A stretch of DNA of 64,000 bases from NCBI GenBank assembly GCA_038380795.1, contig CM076259.1, positions 25,216,977 through 25,280,976 on the forward strand, given 5' to 3'. Origin of the DNA: Pyrocephalus nanus. Lineage: Eukaryota; Chordata; Aves; Passeriformes; Tyrannidae. Below the pieces are notes generated by a model. That model saw nothing but the letters and a program-made list of their open reading frames with translations, did not search any database and was not told the DNA's origin. Position numbers and translations under genes: made by a program. Each line of letters starts with the position of its first letter. The first letter of the stretch is position 1. Positions 52,109 through 63,044 of the stretch are shown here, in pieces.

Positions 52109-52132
52109 TTTATTCTGCTTCAGTTATTTATT
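52109..52132 (-). terminator. Candidate distal polyadenylation signals (two AATAAA)
   Basis: Two AATAAA hexamers on the - strand, 18 bp apart, in AT-rich sequence about 2.5 kb after the predicted stop. Confidence 0.3.
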
Positions 52133-54271
52133 GTTCAGGAGACATTTGAAGAGAGGAACATGGGGAATGGCACTGCAAATGCAATCAGAGAAAACAACAG
52201 AAGTCAGGTCAATTTACTCTCCCAAATGTCTGCCTTCACATCCCTAAAGGAAAAAACCTGCAAATCTACCCCTCATAAAAACCAAAAATAACAGTCAAAA
52301 AACCCTTCACTGTTGCTTTGAAACCTGCAAAGTCTACAGTTCTATCAGAAATTTCTCATATACAGCAGACACTGCAAAGTGAACGGGTGCAAGCAGGCAC
52401 TGAGAGACTGTAGCCTGTAGTTCTTGGTCTTATGTCAGCCTGCCATAAAAGTGGGGTTTTCTACTCTGATAAAGCTCCAATATTCCATGAACTATACTGA
52501 AGACTTCCAGCAGCTGTGCTTAATTAACCACAACTGCTTACTGTTTTTGAAGGCCATTGCTTTTTGCTTTGGAAACAATGTCAGTGGTATCAGGTGTCAA
52601 GGAATTTTCAAAACCACACTCTACGTGAGACTTTTGCGTGCTGTTTAACATTAAATTGCACAGGATGAATGGAGAGGCCATTAAATGAACGAGTACAGTT
52701 TCTGGGAGCAATTTCAGACAGTTCCTCCAGACAATAATTTTTTTACCATTATTTCTCACAGTAATAACAGAAAACAAGCCTTTGTCTAAACAGGAAAACA
52801 AGGTACAGGTTTACTCTTACCACAATACACATGACAAAGGACATCTTTGTGTGGATACTTGTTAAAAAGTTACTAAGAAGCAGACAGCATTATCCTGATA
52901 AATTCACTGATGGAGCAATGGAGGACAGTTGGTTTAGCAACAAGGACTTCAAAATAATCTTAATCTGAATTGATTTTTTTAATATATAAATATTTTTGGG
53001 ATCAGATTTCTAAGGTTAAATAAAAAGTGCATGTATATATCACAAAAATATATAATGTTTTTACATCGTATTTTTTAAATAAATTGCAAATAAATATTTA
53101 CAGTAGAGGTAAGGTATCTAGCCCTACCAAAAGATCCTTTTGAAATGCAGTACAGTTCCTAATGCCTAAATGGTATGTGTAGCAATAAGCAAAGAGCTCA
53201 TTTTGTGTAGGGTCTGTCCTTCCTACAATAGGACATGGTAGGGCCACAAGTTACCTGTGATCCTTCTCATACTGTTACTTAAGAAGTAGAGGATAGAGGT
53301 CCGAAGGGTACAGTTTCACAGAAGCAAAACAGACCTCAGAAAGAAAAAAAACTGGCAGAAGGGGGCAGAAGATGCATGCACAAATACATGCAGCGTGGAA
53401 AGCAAGCAGGCAGAATACAGCTCTCCACGAGCTCAAAGAACTACAACATTGTTGTAGTGACAGGGACACAGTGAGGCAGCTTGTATGACTGGAGCATTGC
53501 AGTGGATGCACAGCAGTTTGTGCTGGTTTAAAGGTAAACTGGCAGGAGAAATGAACCCAACTCAAAAGAGATTATAAGTCAGAATTACAATTTAATAAAA
53601 ATAATACAATAAATACAATTTGCAGACAAACAATTGGTTTTAACCTACAAAAACCCACGTGCATAACCCAGCACCCTGGGGCATGAACAGAATGATGTTT
53701 GTTGGCCCCCATGCTGAGCCCCACGTGGTCCCCCTGAGTCCAAAAATAAGGGAGAGGAAAAAAACCTGTCGGTGCAAGTGATGGTCACAGACTGGTCGAG
53801 AGCGGCGGTTGCAGTGAAACAAGAAGAAAGAGGAAAGGGGTTCTCCAGTTACCACTGTCAAACTTTCATGATTCTTTACACATACCAAGTTCAAAATCAA
53901 CTGAAATGGCTTTCAGCTTTCATAAACAACCAGCATGCAGAAGTAGTGAAAAGCACTTCATTATCTGATGTTTTGAAAACATTACTACATGGCTGGCCTT
54001 TTTACTTTTTGATTCCTTTTGAGTTTCATTATATACATGACCTCAGTTTTCAAGTTTTCTTTTGAATACCAAGCAACCTAAAATATATTACTATTCTTTA
54101 CAGATAAGTAGGTTGACATTCTTCTAGAATAATGTGAAGCAAAAGATAAGACATAAAAAAAACCAAAACCTAAAAGTGCAAACATTATAAAAAGCTTTAG
54201 AAAAAAAAACCAATTAACACTGCTAATGGCAGTGCAACTTTGTTCCAGTGCAACAACAAACTGCAATGTAG

Positions 54272-54277
54272 TTTAAT
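54272..54277 (-). terminator. Candidate proximal polyadenylation signal (ATTAAA)
   Basis: The second most common polyA hexamer, about 380 nt after the predicted stop codon on the - strand. Confidence 0.25.
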
Positions 54278-54658
54278 CTCAAAATGAACCACTGTCAGGA
54301 GAGTATAAGTTTGCCAGCCTTCTGCCAACTCCAGGAGACAGCTTTGTCGGAGCACTAAATTCCTATTGGGTAACCAAGACTAGAAAATGCAACTTCCATC
54401 CATCTGGGTCTGCTGAAGGCTGAGCTGTCTTTCTTCTGACTGTAAAAAAGTACTGATCAAAAATTGCATATAAAGCTGAGCAGTTAGGCCTTAGCTCTTA
54501 CATTCTGTGTTAGTAGAGCACTAAAAACTGAATACAGAACAATTCAAAAGGTTTTTTTCCATGATTCAGCCTATTTATCTTCACACAGTAACACTAGAAA
54601 AGGAGGCTGTCCCTTCTGAGAAAAGAAAAACAGGCACTGGAAACTGCTCAACTAGCCT

Positions 54659-54805
54659 TCATAGTGGTTCTTTATGAAGCTCTACTAACTTCATTGCTCG
54701 TGGAAGAGCTTCAAGGGAAAACGTAGCAGCTTCTTCACCATTGCATTTTACAGCTTCTCTTCTGTCTTTGATCCAAAAAGTAATTATTTGCTTATGATTT
54801 AAGAT
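54659..54805 (-). CDS. Terminal exon of the - strand gene (stop TGA)
   Basis: Acceptor tcttttgtttcag, 147 bp, phase 0, TGA at 54661-54659. Encodes 48 residues: ILNHKQIITFWIKDRREAVK, then CNGEEAATFSLEALPRAMKL and VELHKEPL. The mixed hydrophobic/charged pattern looks like a folded helix-containing tail rather than random sequence. Family unknown. Confidence 0.65.
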   Translation of the reverse strand: MLNHKQIITFWIKDRREAVKCNGEEAATFSLEALPRAMKLVELHKEPL

Positions 54806-55075
54806 CTGAAACAAAAGAATAAGAAAAGCACACAGGTAAAATAATATCTTTTCTTCTACAAATTTAGGCAATTATATGAGAATACTGGAAGCTTTAAATA
54901 CGACTAAAGTGTGAAGGTGAATTAAGACACTGTCACATGACTTACAATAATCCAATTAGAGCAGCTATGTGACCCATGGTATCTGATAGCCACTAGATAT
55001 TTTACCCAAATTATCTGTGTATGATTAGACATGTTCCTCTGCAACTTGAGCATGTTAAGAACATTTATTACTTAC

Positions 55076-55293
55076 TGCCAGCCACCTGCTAAGCTGGTAA
55101 CCTGTGAAGCTGTTCTGTTTCGGTGACTTTGGATCACACAGGCAATTAAGACCACTTCTATGCAAAGGTTTTATGCATGTAATCTCAGTATCAGTTGTGC
55201 ATGACACATGCATGTGATCCTCTGCTACTTCTTCCACACACTCTATGCCAAGTGTTTTTGGAGTTTTCTCGTTTGACAACTGCAAATACAGCT
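55076..55293 (-). CDS. Penultimate exon of the - strand gene (218 bp, phase 1-0)
   Basis: Acceptor after the tract ttccctccttgtcaaataag, donor gtaagt. Starting at 55293 it is phase 1, matching the upstream microexons, and begins ELYLQLSNEKTPK. An alternative acceptor (tatttgcag, exon start 55279) is phase 0 and would not join the microexons in frame. It encodes a Cys-containing segment (seven Cys in 73 residues) ending GYQLSRWLA. No known domain recognised. Confidence 0.6.
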
Positions 55294-57100
55294 CTTATTT
55301 GACAAGGAGGGAACTGAAGGCAAAGGGAAGTGCCAGTGCAGGAAGTCAGAATCCAGCAAGTTCAATGCTGCATGCCCAACCTAACTCACCACATGCAACA
55401 TGCATCAACCTCTAACCAGGCTGATTTCCAGTAAAGCATGCACAAGCCCAGTTACATCGGTGTTTCCACCTTGGTGCACACATAGCAACTGTGTAAGAGC
55501 AACCACCTGGATGTGCCAAGGTACTATGCCCTTCAGTCTTTGCTTCTATTTTGATAGCACTATCCGTCCCTTCCACTAATCTCTAGCTCAGCACCACTCC
55601 AACCTAGGATAAGATGTTGGTGACATGTGGTACTCATATCTGTAGACAATGAGAAAAAAAAAAGATGTCCCTAGTCTGGTCCTCACAATGTTCCTAGATC
55701 AGCCTGAAGTATTTTTGTGATTTGTATGTTTAAAATCCAAGCAGGTTTACTGCTTTACCTTCAGCTGACTTATGCCAGCTTGATGACAAGACTAAAGAGC
55801 ACGATCAAAATGCCAGCCGGGGCAGGTGTGGGTGTGTGTGAAATATTTCCTTGTGTCTATGCAGTGAGAGGGTCTAAACATGAAAAAGCGTTCTCTCATT
55901 TTATAGCTGCTGTCAGAAGCATCAGGTTTCATAATCCCCACAAACCATGTAAATGTTCTGTTATCACATGGCTTGCAAACAGCACTAAAGCAGGCACAGC
56001 TACCTCTGACGTCTTGGCATGATGTAACAACAGAACCACTTCAGATGTTAAACCTTTAAGTGTGACGTAGGGGCACAGTTCAGCCAAGTACACAGCCTGT
56101 GCACAGCAGCACATCATGTAGGCCAGCAATAGTACACTGACTTACTTCATTTGGTCTTCAGTATTACTCCTTGGTAACTAACAGGATCTGACTCAGTTAT
56201 CAGGAGACGCCACAGCTTCCTCTACAGATGTGCAGCCCTGTTTCAAGTCTGTTTCCTTGTTTCAAGACAGTTTCATCAGCAGCTTTGTCTGCATCACAGA
56301 GTCAGGTTTCTTATACTTAGTCCTAACTGCCTCCCACCCTTCCACTTATCCACGTTTCTTCAGAGATTTTTTTTCCCTTTTCAGCATTGTCTTCAGCAAA
56401 GATCAGAATGTGATTGCTTGGCTGGTAATTCAACAGAAGTATTGAAACTGGCAGAACAAAAAACTCTGCAGCAGTTAAGGTGCCACTTGCTTCCACATCG
56501 CTGTGCATTTTGAGAATCTTTAAGTGGATTATCTGCATCAGCAGATTCCAAAGTGGGTGCGCACAAGGCAATCCAGTGTGGCGTGGGAAAAAATATTTTT
56601 GCACCATTAATAAAATTTAAAAAATAAAACCACTGCTTACTTCATCCCTACCATTTTTAATTTTTATTTTTGTGCACGTTTTAAAATGCATATAATATTT
56701 GAGTATGGTAGTAATAATGTATAATTCAGAAATATATATATATATAAATTGGGTGTGTATGTTCCAAGTATTTTACTGATGTGGTGCACAATCAAAAATG
56801 TTTGGGGACCACTAATTTACAACACAAAAAGCGGAAACCAGTGTGAGATACTCATAGTTACACCATTCAAAGAAGGACTATATGACAGACAAAACAACAT
56901 CTTTCCTTTCTTTCCAGGAAAGGAAAATTATTCACAATCTGCAAACTTAATTTCTTAACAAATAAAAATGCTCTGATACACACTAGATTACAGTACACGT
57001 TTTTTAAAAACTTCTTAAGTTTTCTTTTTCAACATTTAAGTTAGATCAAAAAATTTCAAAAGAAGAACTTTCTGGTGTCTCAGTTAATCAGCTTGGAAAC
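55294..57100 (-). other. Intron of the - strand gene
   Basis: Part of the long intron between the penultimate exon and microexon 6. A (TA)n microsatellite lies at 56732-56746. No further exon with matching phase was found. Confidence 0.4.
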
Positions 57101-57105
57101 AAAAC

Positions 57106-57250
57106 CAATCTCAAGTTGGAAGACACCCATAAGGATCATCAAGTCCAACTCCCTGCTTCTCTTGGGACTACCTAAAACTAAACCATATGACAAAGAGAGC
57201 AATGACTACACTCTTAAGTAGACCTATCTGTTGAAAATCCAAAATTCCTA
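57106..57250 (-). mobile_element. CR1 LINE 3'-end fragment
   Basis: caagttggaagacacccata followed by aggatcatcaagtccaactc is the reverse complement of the conserved CR1 tail. The following aaaccatatgacaaagagag stretch fits the same subfamily tail as the copy at 62.1 kb. Degraded, antisense to the + strand. Confidence 0.7.
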
Positions 57251-57789
57251 TCTGTGAAACAGGAAGTTTCTAGACAGATTAGTTGAAGCTATAGCATGGT
57301 GCTACATCTCAAAGTCTTTGGTTCTTGTGACAGCCAGGTGGTGAACACAGAAGTAATTTCCCCAATCTAGCAGATTCAGCGGTAGCATGGAGAAGTGAAA
57401 TCATCTGCCATCAATAACTGTGAATTTCTCAATTTCCCAAGGATATAGTTGAAGTGCATGATCTGCTTAGAAGTAATTTCACAGGAGTTCTGTAAGATTT
57501 TTTCATGAGGCCAAACTAAAGCATTTTATGATTCTAAGCAAAACTGTGTATGAATATGTAATAAAAGTTTCTCATTGCTAGTGTGTCTGCAAAGCTTACA
57601 TGGACTAAGATGTTACTATGAACCATTGCTGAACTTTGAATCCACCTACTGAGGGCAATAAACATACTACCTTACTGACCCCTCAGCCGCTATAAGCCTT
57701 TATCACTTGTTAAACCATGGGATAAAGTCAAAGTGAAAGCATGAGCAAGAGGTGAGCTATTAATGAATATTAGTAACAGTCAATCCTAC

Positions 57790-58287
57790 AGCTGTAAACT
57801 GTGTCCAGCTCAAGACCCCCCAACACAAGAAAGAACCTGAACCTGTTGGAACAAGTCCAGAAAAGGGCCACAGAGATGATCAAAGGGCTGGAACACCTCT
57901 CCTGTGAAGACAAGCTGAGGGAGTTGGGGCTGTTCAGCCTGGAGAAGACTCTGGGGAGACCTTGTAAAAGCATTCCAGTACCTTCCAGCTTACAAGAAGG
58001 CCGAAGGACTTTTCACAAAGGCACGGAGTGATAGGATACGGGGGAATGGCCTTAAGATGAAAGAGGGTAGGTTTAGATTAGATATTAGGAAGAAATTCTT
58101 TACTATGAGGGTACTGGAACAGGTTGACCAGAGAGGCTGTGGATGCCCCATTCCTGAAGGTGTCCAAGGCAAGGTTGGATGGGGCTCTGAGTAACCTGTC
58201 TAATGGAATGTTCCCTGCTCATGGCAGGGGGGTTGGCTCTACATGATCTTTAAGGTCCCTTCCAAACTAAACCATTCTGTCATTCTA
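57790..58287 (+). mobile_element. CR1 LINE, 5'-truncated copy (~0.5 kb)
   Basis: Runs from a tgtgtccagctcaagacccc string through aagggccacagagatgatca, ggagttggggctgttcagcc, agattagatattaggaagaa and atgatctttaaggtcccttc to a terminal cattctgtcattcta. This is the canonical CR1 3' region in order, with a small internal deletion. It lies antisense in the long intron of the - strand gene and is the best-preserved repeat in the window. Confidence 0.92.
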
Positions 58288-58527
58288 AAGTGGCTAAACT
58301 GGCCACTCTTCTGTACTCTTCCATCATAAACTTGATTCCCTATCACATATCACACAGGGACATGTCCACCACACACACACACCACTTTCCTCCTACTAAT
58401 TCTCACTCTTGTTTTCTACCTGAGTATAAAGCAAAGTCCTACATAGCCTGGCCCAGCACTGCCATTCCCAACCTCTGTGCCAATCAGCACATCCTTCCTA
58501 GGCACAGGGAGCTTCACTCTCACATAC

Positions 58528-58596
58528 CTTCTAAACTGCAGCTGGGGGAGTTGTTCATGCGCTCCCCATTTTTACCTTCCGCAACCTGCGTCAGTT
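58528..58596 (-). CDS. Microexon 6 of the - strand gene (69 bp, phase 1-1)
   Basis: Acceptor gtcattgcag, donor gtatgt. Encodes ELTQVAEGKNGERMNNSPS followed by CSLE. It starts with EL, like the exon at 59177 and the penultimate exon. Confidence 0.6.
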
Positions 58597-58773
58597 CTGC
58601 AATGACAAAGGCAATACTCAGACAACTCTGGCCCTCCCAACACTCTGCCTCTCTGGCCCAGATGAATCAAGGATAATCTGATTGAGATCTGGGCCATTCA
58701 TTTGGCATGAATAATAACCCTAGCCAACATCCCCCATCCCCATGGGACCACCATTCAACATCTCCCCTCTCAC

Positions 58774-58815
58774 CTCCATACTTGACTGCACTGTGTTTGT
58801 GATCCTTTACAGATA
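58774..58815 (-). CDS. Microexon 5 of the - strand gene (42 bp, phase 1-1)
   Basis: Acceptor ccttcacag, donor gtgaga. With the split codon it encodes VSVKDHKHSAVKYG. The shortest of the set; the call rests on splice sites and matching phase. Confidence 0.5.
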
Positions 58816-58934
58816 CTGTGAAGGCCAAGCATGGGAGGCACTCAGCACCCATGGTGCCACCCATAAGTGCACATCAGGAAGCATTAGGCGAAAGACACAA
58901 TGAACAAATACTGTTCCACAGTGCAGGCACTTAC

Positions 58935-58990
58935 CGCCTTCATTTATGCCACACTCGTATGCATGGTAGGCCAGCCTGCTAAATGTTCTC
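58935..58990 (-). pseudogene. Decayed copy of the microexon module
   Basis: The donor side (gaaggcggtaagtgcctgca) and acceptor-side flank (tctgatctctgtgc) align with the modules at 59177 and 62307. The acceptor AG is lost from its expected place, and no AG nearby gives a length that is a multiple of three. Probably a dead duplicate of the adjacent microexon 4. Confidence 0.45.
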
Positions 58991-59176
58991 ATTAAAGACG
59001 TATGCACAGAGATCAGAAGACAACTACAGTTCCTTGCCTTGCTCAGCTTCAAGCTATGGCTCTACTGCATAAGACTGCATAATTACAACTCAGTGTGTTG
59101 CCAACATCATCAGCTAACACCAAAACCCAGTACTTTTCCCCCCAGGACAGCTTCCTGTCTCAGAGCAGGCACTCAC

Positions 59177-59245
59177 CTTCCTCAGTTACACCATCATCAA
59201 CTGCACACTTGGATGTCAGGGTGCTATTCTGCATGGCAGACAGTT
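59177..59245 (-). CDS. Microexon 4 of the - strand gene (69 bp, phase 1-1)
   Basis: Acceptor gatctctttttcag (strong pyrimidine tract), donor gtgagt. Encodes ELSAMQNSTLTSKCAVDDG followed by VTEE. Splice flanks and exon are similar to the module at 62307 and to the relics at 58.94, 62.90 and 63.05 kb. Confidence 0.65.
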
Positions 59246-59429
59246 CTGAAAAAGAGATCACAGTAGAGCTACAGTTCTCAGGAGTATCTCGCTGCTTAAC
59301 TTCACAGTGGTGTCAGTCATTGCTTAGAGATGAGTCACCAGCTACAACTCATAAGACAAACAGAAACACTCAGGTTCACTCAGGGAGGGAGACCAGGAGG
59401 TCTTTAACCCAACACCATTCTCAATGAAA

Positions 59430-60640
59430 GGTTGTAATTCAGTTCTAGACAGGTTGCTCAAGACCAGTCAGGTCTTAAAAACCTTCAACAGTAGAAACTC
59501 CATGGTAACTCTGTGCAGACTGTCCTAGTGATTAGTTATACTTAAAGGCACAAATCTTTTTCATCATATCCACGCTTCAATTTCGGACCATCACCTTGAC
59601 ACCCTGCTAAATATACCTTAGTAAACACGGTGGCTGAGCCTTCTTATCAACATCCCCATAGGTATTGGCAGTTCTGTTATGTACCCTGAAAGCCTGCTCT
59701 TCTCTGGGGTTGAACAAGCCCAATTTCTTCAGCCTCTCCTCAGAGGAAGAGTTGTGCTCCAGCCTGGTGGCACCCTTCCAGCACTGGGTGGGCCACAAAC
59801 TAGTTGAAATACTTCACATGTAACATCTAATAAGTGAAAATAACCAGTTTCTTCAATCCACTAGCACTCCTTAGAACATCCTAAGATGCTCTCAGCCTTC
59901 TCTGCTTCCAGGGAGCACTGCTGACTTGTTGTGTACTGTCCATTAGGACTCCCAGGAACCTTTCAGCAGAGCTGCTCCTCAGCCTGCACGAGTGTAGGGT
60001 GTTGGTCCATCCAGATGCAGGACCCTGCATGGCTCCTGCAGAATTTCATTATGTTTACACAGTCCTCTACTCTGCCCTTATACTGAGTGACTGCACTCTA
60101 CATTTTGCTGTCATGTATAAACTTCATGACACTGTTTTCTCTCCCTTGTCCAGATCACCAAAAAATGAAATTACAGACCTCTGCAGTATTTCACTTGCCA
60201 CTGGCATCTATGTGGAGTGCAAACCATTAACCATGACCTGCAGGCTTGAGAAGCTGGCAATTTTTCTACCCATGTAGACAGACATCACTCCAGACTAGGA
60301 TATCCCAGTTTAGGACTACAGCAATCCTGGGGACACTGCATAAAAAGCCTTGCTAAAGTCAAGGTATATGACACCCATTGTTCTTCCCTCATCTGCAAAT
60401 CTAGTAATTTCATCCATTAAAGGCTGACAACTTGGACAACTGCCATTTACACTTACTCACCAGTCACCAGCTTTCTTCTCTGATCAGATCAGAAACACAC
60501 TGCAAGATTTGTCCCAGGATTGTCCCAGGGATGAAAGTGAGCCTGACTGACCTGCATCAATTAATGAAGACATACAACTCCCCTGAGCTTTGGCTTTCCT
60601 AACATCCTGCTTACCTGCCTAGGCAGTATTCCTAAATTCC
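59430..60640 (-). mobile_element. Older, longer CR1 LINE remnant
   Basis: Reading as the reverse complement of CR1, recognisable stretches are ctagacaggttgctcaagac near 59.44 kb, the ggttgaacaagcccaatttc and cagcctctcctcagaggaag block near 59.71 kb, ccagatgcaggaccctgcat near 60.01 kb and ttgctaaagtcaaggtatat near 60.35 kb. Order and spacing match the CR1 tail and distal ORF2. It is well diverged with no open frame, and lies between microexons 3 and 4. The 5' boundary is uncertain. Confidence 0.75.
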
Positions 60641-61568
60641 TCCACTGTAGTTTGTCCCTGCCTTCACATCTAGCATAAGCAATTTTTGCACTGGAACCCT
60701 GTCAGGAGCTCCCTGATTAGCCAAGGTGATTTTCTGATTTTCCTGTCTGTTTTCCTTACCATCAGCATGGCCTGTGCTCATGCTTAGAGAAAGTCCCCCT
60801 GCCCAGAAATTTTCCTGACAGCTTCAATTGTCGCAGTGCCTTTCCAGCAGATGTTCGAGAGGTCAAAGACAGACATAGAGAGTACTGTCTTCTACCAGAG
60901 ACAATGAAGGCCAGCCTGACTACATTTCACAAAGCAGCAATGTCTCCAGACCAAGCTTCCCCTTGGCAAACTTTCCTCTTAGTTACATCAATTCCTGTTC
61001 CTCACTTCCGTGCTTCATGTGCACACACTGGGGAAATGAGGGCCTCCTTGCAGAGAACTCCCAAGAGGCAGCAGTAAACAGAAGCTGGCACTTCAACAGG
61101 GACTGTCACTTGATCTTTATTCTCATCTCACTCTGACTGGGATTACTTTTTTAAATTTCTTTTTTTAAATCTCAATCATCTCCCAAAGATACACCCTTCA
61201 AGTCCTTATGCTCTGCTGGGGTTATTTCTAAAGGTGATAAAAATACACTCTGCCCTTAACTACAGCCTGAAAGCTGGTTAACTCTGCTCCTGAAACTGCA
61301 CAGCATTCAAGGCACAGTCCCAGCCAATACAGCTGCTGACCAGGGAAATCTCAGGTGACTCACTGTCTTTAACTCTGCCAGCCCCACTAACCCATCACCA
61401 AGTGCAGGTCCCTTTAATTATCCCATATTGGACCTCAGCTGAGATTTTAAGTCTGCGTGTGCCCACACTGAAAATCAATTCAAAAGCTTAGATCCTGCAA
61501 AAAAATAGAGTTCCTGCTCCAACCAACAGCAGATGTCTAGAAACAATACCACAATACAGGTTTCTTAC

Positions 61569-61625
61569 CTCTGGCTGAGTTATGATTTTCTTCGTTCTCC
61601 ACAGAGAAAAGTTGTTCATGTTCTC
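61569..61625 (-). CDS. Microexon 3 of the - strand gene (57 bp, phase 1-1)
   Basis: Acceptor attatag, donor gtaaga. With the split Gly it encodes GEHEQLFSVENEENHNSAR, acidic and polar. Only 184 bp of intron separates it from the previous microexon. Confidence 0.62.
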
Positions 61626-61809
61626 CTATAATGAAATTTATTTATTTTAGAAAGTATGTACTACTCACCTGAAAAAAATAAGTACACTAAGAAAAATTAC
61701 TCCTTTACCTCTCCAATGAAAGACTATACTGACACAGAATAAACACTGACAAGCCTAGACCAAATTAAAGCAACGGTCTGATTTCCAGACATTTGTGACA
61801 TTGTCTTAC

Positions 61810-61869
61810 CTGAGCCATGCACTGGACTCTTCTTCTGAGCAACTCCTCCTCTTTCAAATTTAGCTCTAC
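61810..61869 (-). CDS. Microexon 2 of the - strand gene (60 bp, phase 1-1)
   Basis: Acceptor gggtacag, donor gtaaga. With the split Gly it encodes GRAKFERGGVAQKKSPVHGS, a basic Gly/Lys-rich segment. The acceptor tract is purine-interrupted and weaker than its neighbours. Confidence 0.6.
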
Positions 61870-62107
61870 CTGTACCCAAACAAATAGAACACCTGGAGAA
61901 ATGACTTAGAAATAAAGCTTCTTTGGAAATGAGTTAACAGCCTCCATCCATTCCATCCCCTCCTCCATCCCCAAACCAAATAAAAAAAAATTCACTGAGA
62001 ACATGCAACTTTCACTAAGAAGCATTTTACAGAAGCCACTCTGAGCCTTCAACTCCAAGCTGACAACAAGCACCAAACTGGGAGGATCTGTCAACTCCCT
62101 CAAGGGC

Positions 62108-62241
62108 AGGAAGGGTTAGGGTTAAGGACAATGCTCTCAGGCACTTAGTGCGACTCTTGGGGTGTCCTGCGCAGGGTCAGGAGTTGGACTTGATGATCCT
62201 GATCAGTCCCTTCCAACTCAGCAAATTCTGCGACTCTATGA
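62108..62241 (+). mobile_element. CR1 LINE 3'-end fragment
   Basis: ggacaatgctctcaggcact, then gggtgtcctgcgcagggtca, ggagttggacttgatgatcc and a terminal ttctgcgactctatgac form the CR1 tail in sense orientation. It ends 66 bp from microexon 1. Confidence 0.85.
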
Positions 62242-62306
62242 CGGGATTCCGGCCTCTTTGCCTGCTGGGTCAGTATCACTGACTGCTCCATAGAACAGGC
62301 ACTTAC

Positions 62307-62378
62307 CTTCCTTATTTCCACCACTGTTAACTGTCTGATCATCTTTCAGGGCACTGTCCTCCTTGTTCAATTGTCTGT
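62307..62378 (-). CDS. Microexon 1 of the - strand gene (72 bp, phase 1-1)
   Basis: Acceptor tctcttttcag, donor gtaagt. Encodes DRQLNKEDSALKDDQTVNSG followed by GNKE, hydrophilic and rich in K, D and N. The exon and its flanks resemble the exon at 59177 (matching ctgatctcttttcag-type acceptor and an aaggtaagtgcct-type donor side). Confidence 0.65.
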
Positions 62379-62898
62379 CTGAAAAGAGATCAGAGGATAT
62401 CTTCAGTCCCTCAGGAGCACACTCCATTGCTTTTTCCCCTCACCAGCACAGGCCACTGCTCTGTGCCACCCAGGGATCAGCAGCACACCTTCTCCTCTGC
62501 AGTTATGTAACACTGCGCTATCAGCAGAAGCCCTCTTTAAAATTTCTTTGTACATACATTTCAGAGAACATCATAGCTTTGTCTACTACTTCCCATCAGT
62601 AGAGAAGTGACTGCCTGTTTAGTCCTGCGGGGTGTACTGTGCAGAGGTGCACTAACTCCCCTTCCTGATGTTCTCACTCTATAGTGCCACAAAATAAAGT
62701 ATTTTATTTGTTTTTATTCCTCCAATGTCCAAACTGACAACCTTTATCTATGGACCTGATTCTCTTTTGCCTGAACTGGATGTTTCTCTCCTTTCTACTT
62801 TAAGACAGACATAAAATAAACCTCCTTCTCCTATATCCCCGTCTGTGTATGTGGAAATAGTTACAAAAGTGGTAAGACAATACCACAGTGCACCACAC

Positions 62899-62927
62899 CT
62901 TCACCATCAGCTACACAATTCCTGTTT
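62899..62927 (-). pseudogene. Decayed copy of the microexon module
   Basis: On the - strand gtagctgatggtgaaggtgt resembles the 3' half of microexon 4 and its donor. The phase-1 frame meets a TAG, and the length to the nearest acceptor is not a multiple of three. Probable relic. Confidence 0.3.
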
Positions 62928-63044
62928 CTTCAGATGAAGAAAGCTAGTTTACACCCATTACAACTCATGCAGGGAGAATAAGTGGCAAACCCCAGGGGAT
63001 TCTGGGTTTCCTTTTCTTTACTGTCAGCATTAGGGATAAAAAAT

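Larger units (their letters stand above)
52109..54658 (-). other. Possible 3' UTR of the - strand gene
   Basis: AT-rich sequence downstream of the TGA at 54659-54661. On the - strand it offers ATTAAA (54272-54277), giving about 0.4 kb of UTR, and two AATAAA (52127-52132 and 52109-52114), giving about 2.5 kb. Many ATTTA motifs occur on the - strand near 53.0-53.1 kb. Transcription is not shown by sequence alone. Confidence 0.3.
54659..62378 (-). other. Unidentified gene, 3' part: six phase-1 microexons plus two terminal exons
   Basis: Predicted exons in transcription order are 62378-62307, 61869-61810, 61625-61569, 59245-59177, 58815-58774, 58596-58528, 55293-55076 and 54805-54659. All are flanked by AG and GT(A/G)(A/T)G-type donors, each joins the next in frame, and the last ends in TGA. 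The six small exons (72, 60, 57, 69, 42 and 69 bp) are all multiples of three and phase 1-1, so the join codons read G|xx. The joined partial product is about 243 residues. It is hydrophilic and acidic, with no signal peptide or membrane segment, and a C-terminal part starting LSNEKTPKTLG and ending LVELHKEPL. I do not recognise the family. The pattern of small symmetrical phase-1 exons recalls disordered linkers such as those of SP100-type nuclear proteins, but no SAND, PHD or bromodomain is visible. The gene continues upstream of the window. Confidence 0.65.

Noticed and set aside
56732..56746. (TA)n run
   Set aside because: Too short to be more than an ordinary microsatellite.
60460..60520. 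Additional - strand microexon (donor-like gtgagtaag at about 60468)
   Set aside because: Lies inside CR1-derived sequence, and no acceptor gives a phase 1-1 exon; treated as a chance donor.
62105..62125. agggttagggtta, resembling the telomere repeat
   Set aside because: Only about two units, and it lies at the start of a CR1 tail fragment; not an interstitial telomere array.
54659..62378. Identity as an SP100/SP140-like nuclear body gene
   Set aside because: The microexon phase pattern is reminiscent, but no SAND, PHD, bromodomain or HSR motif is visible in the terminal exons.
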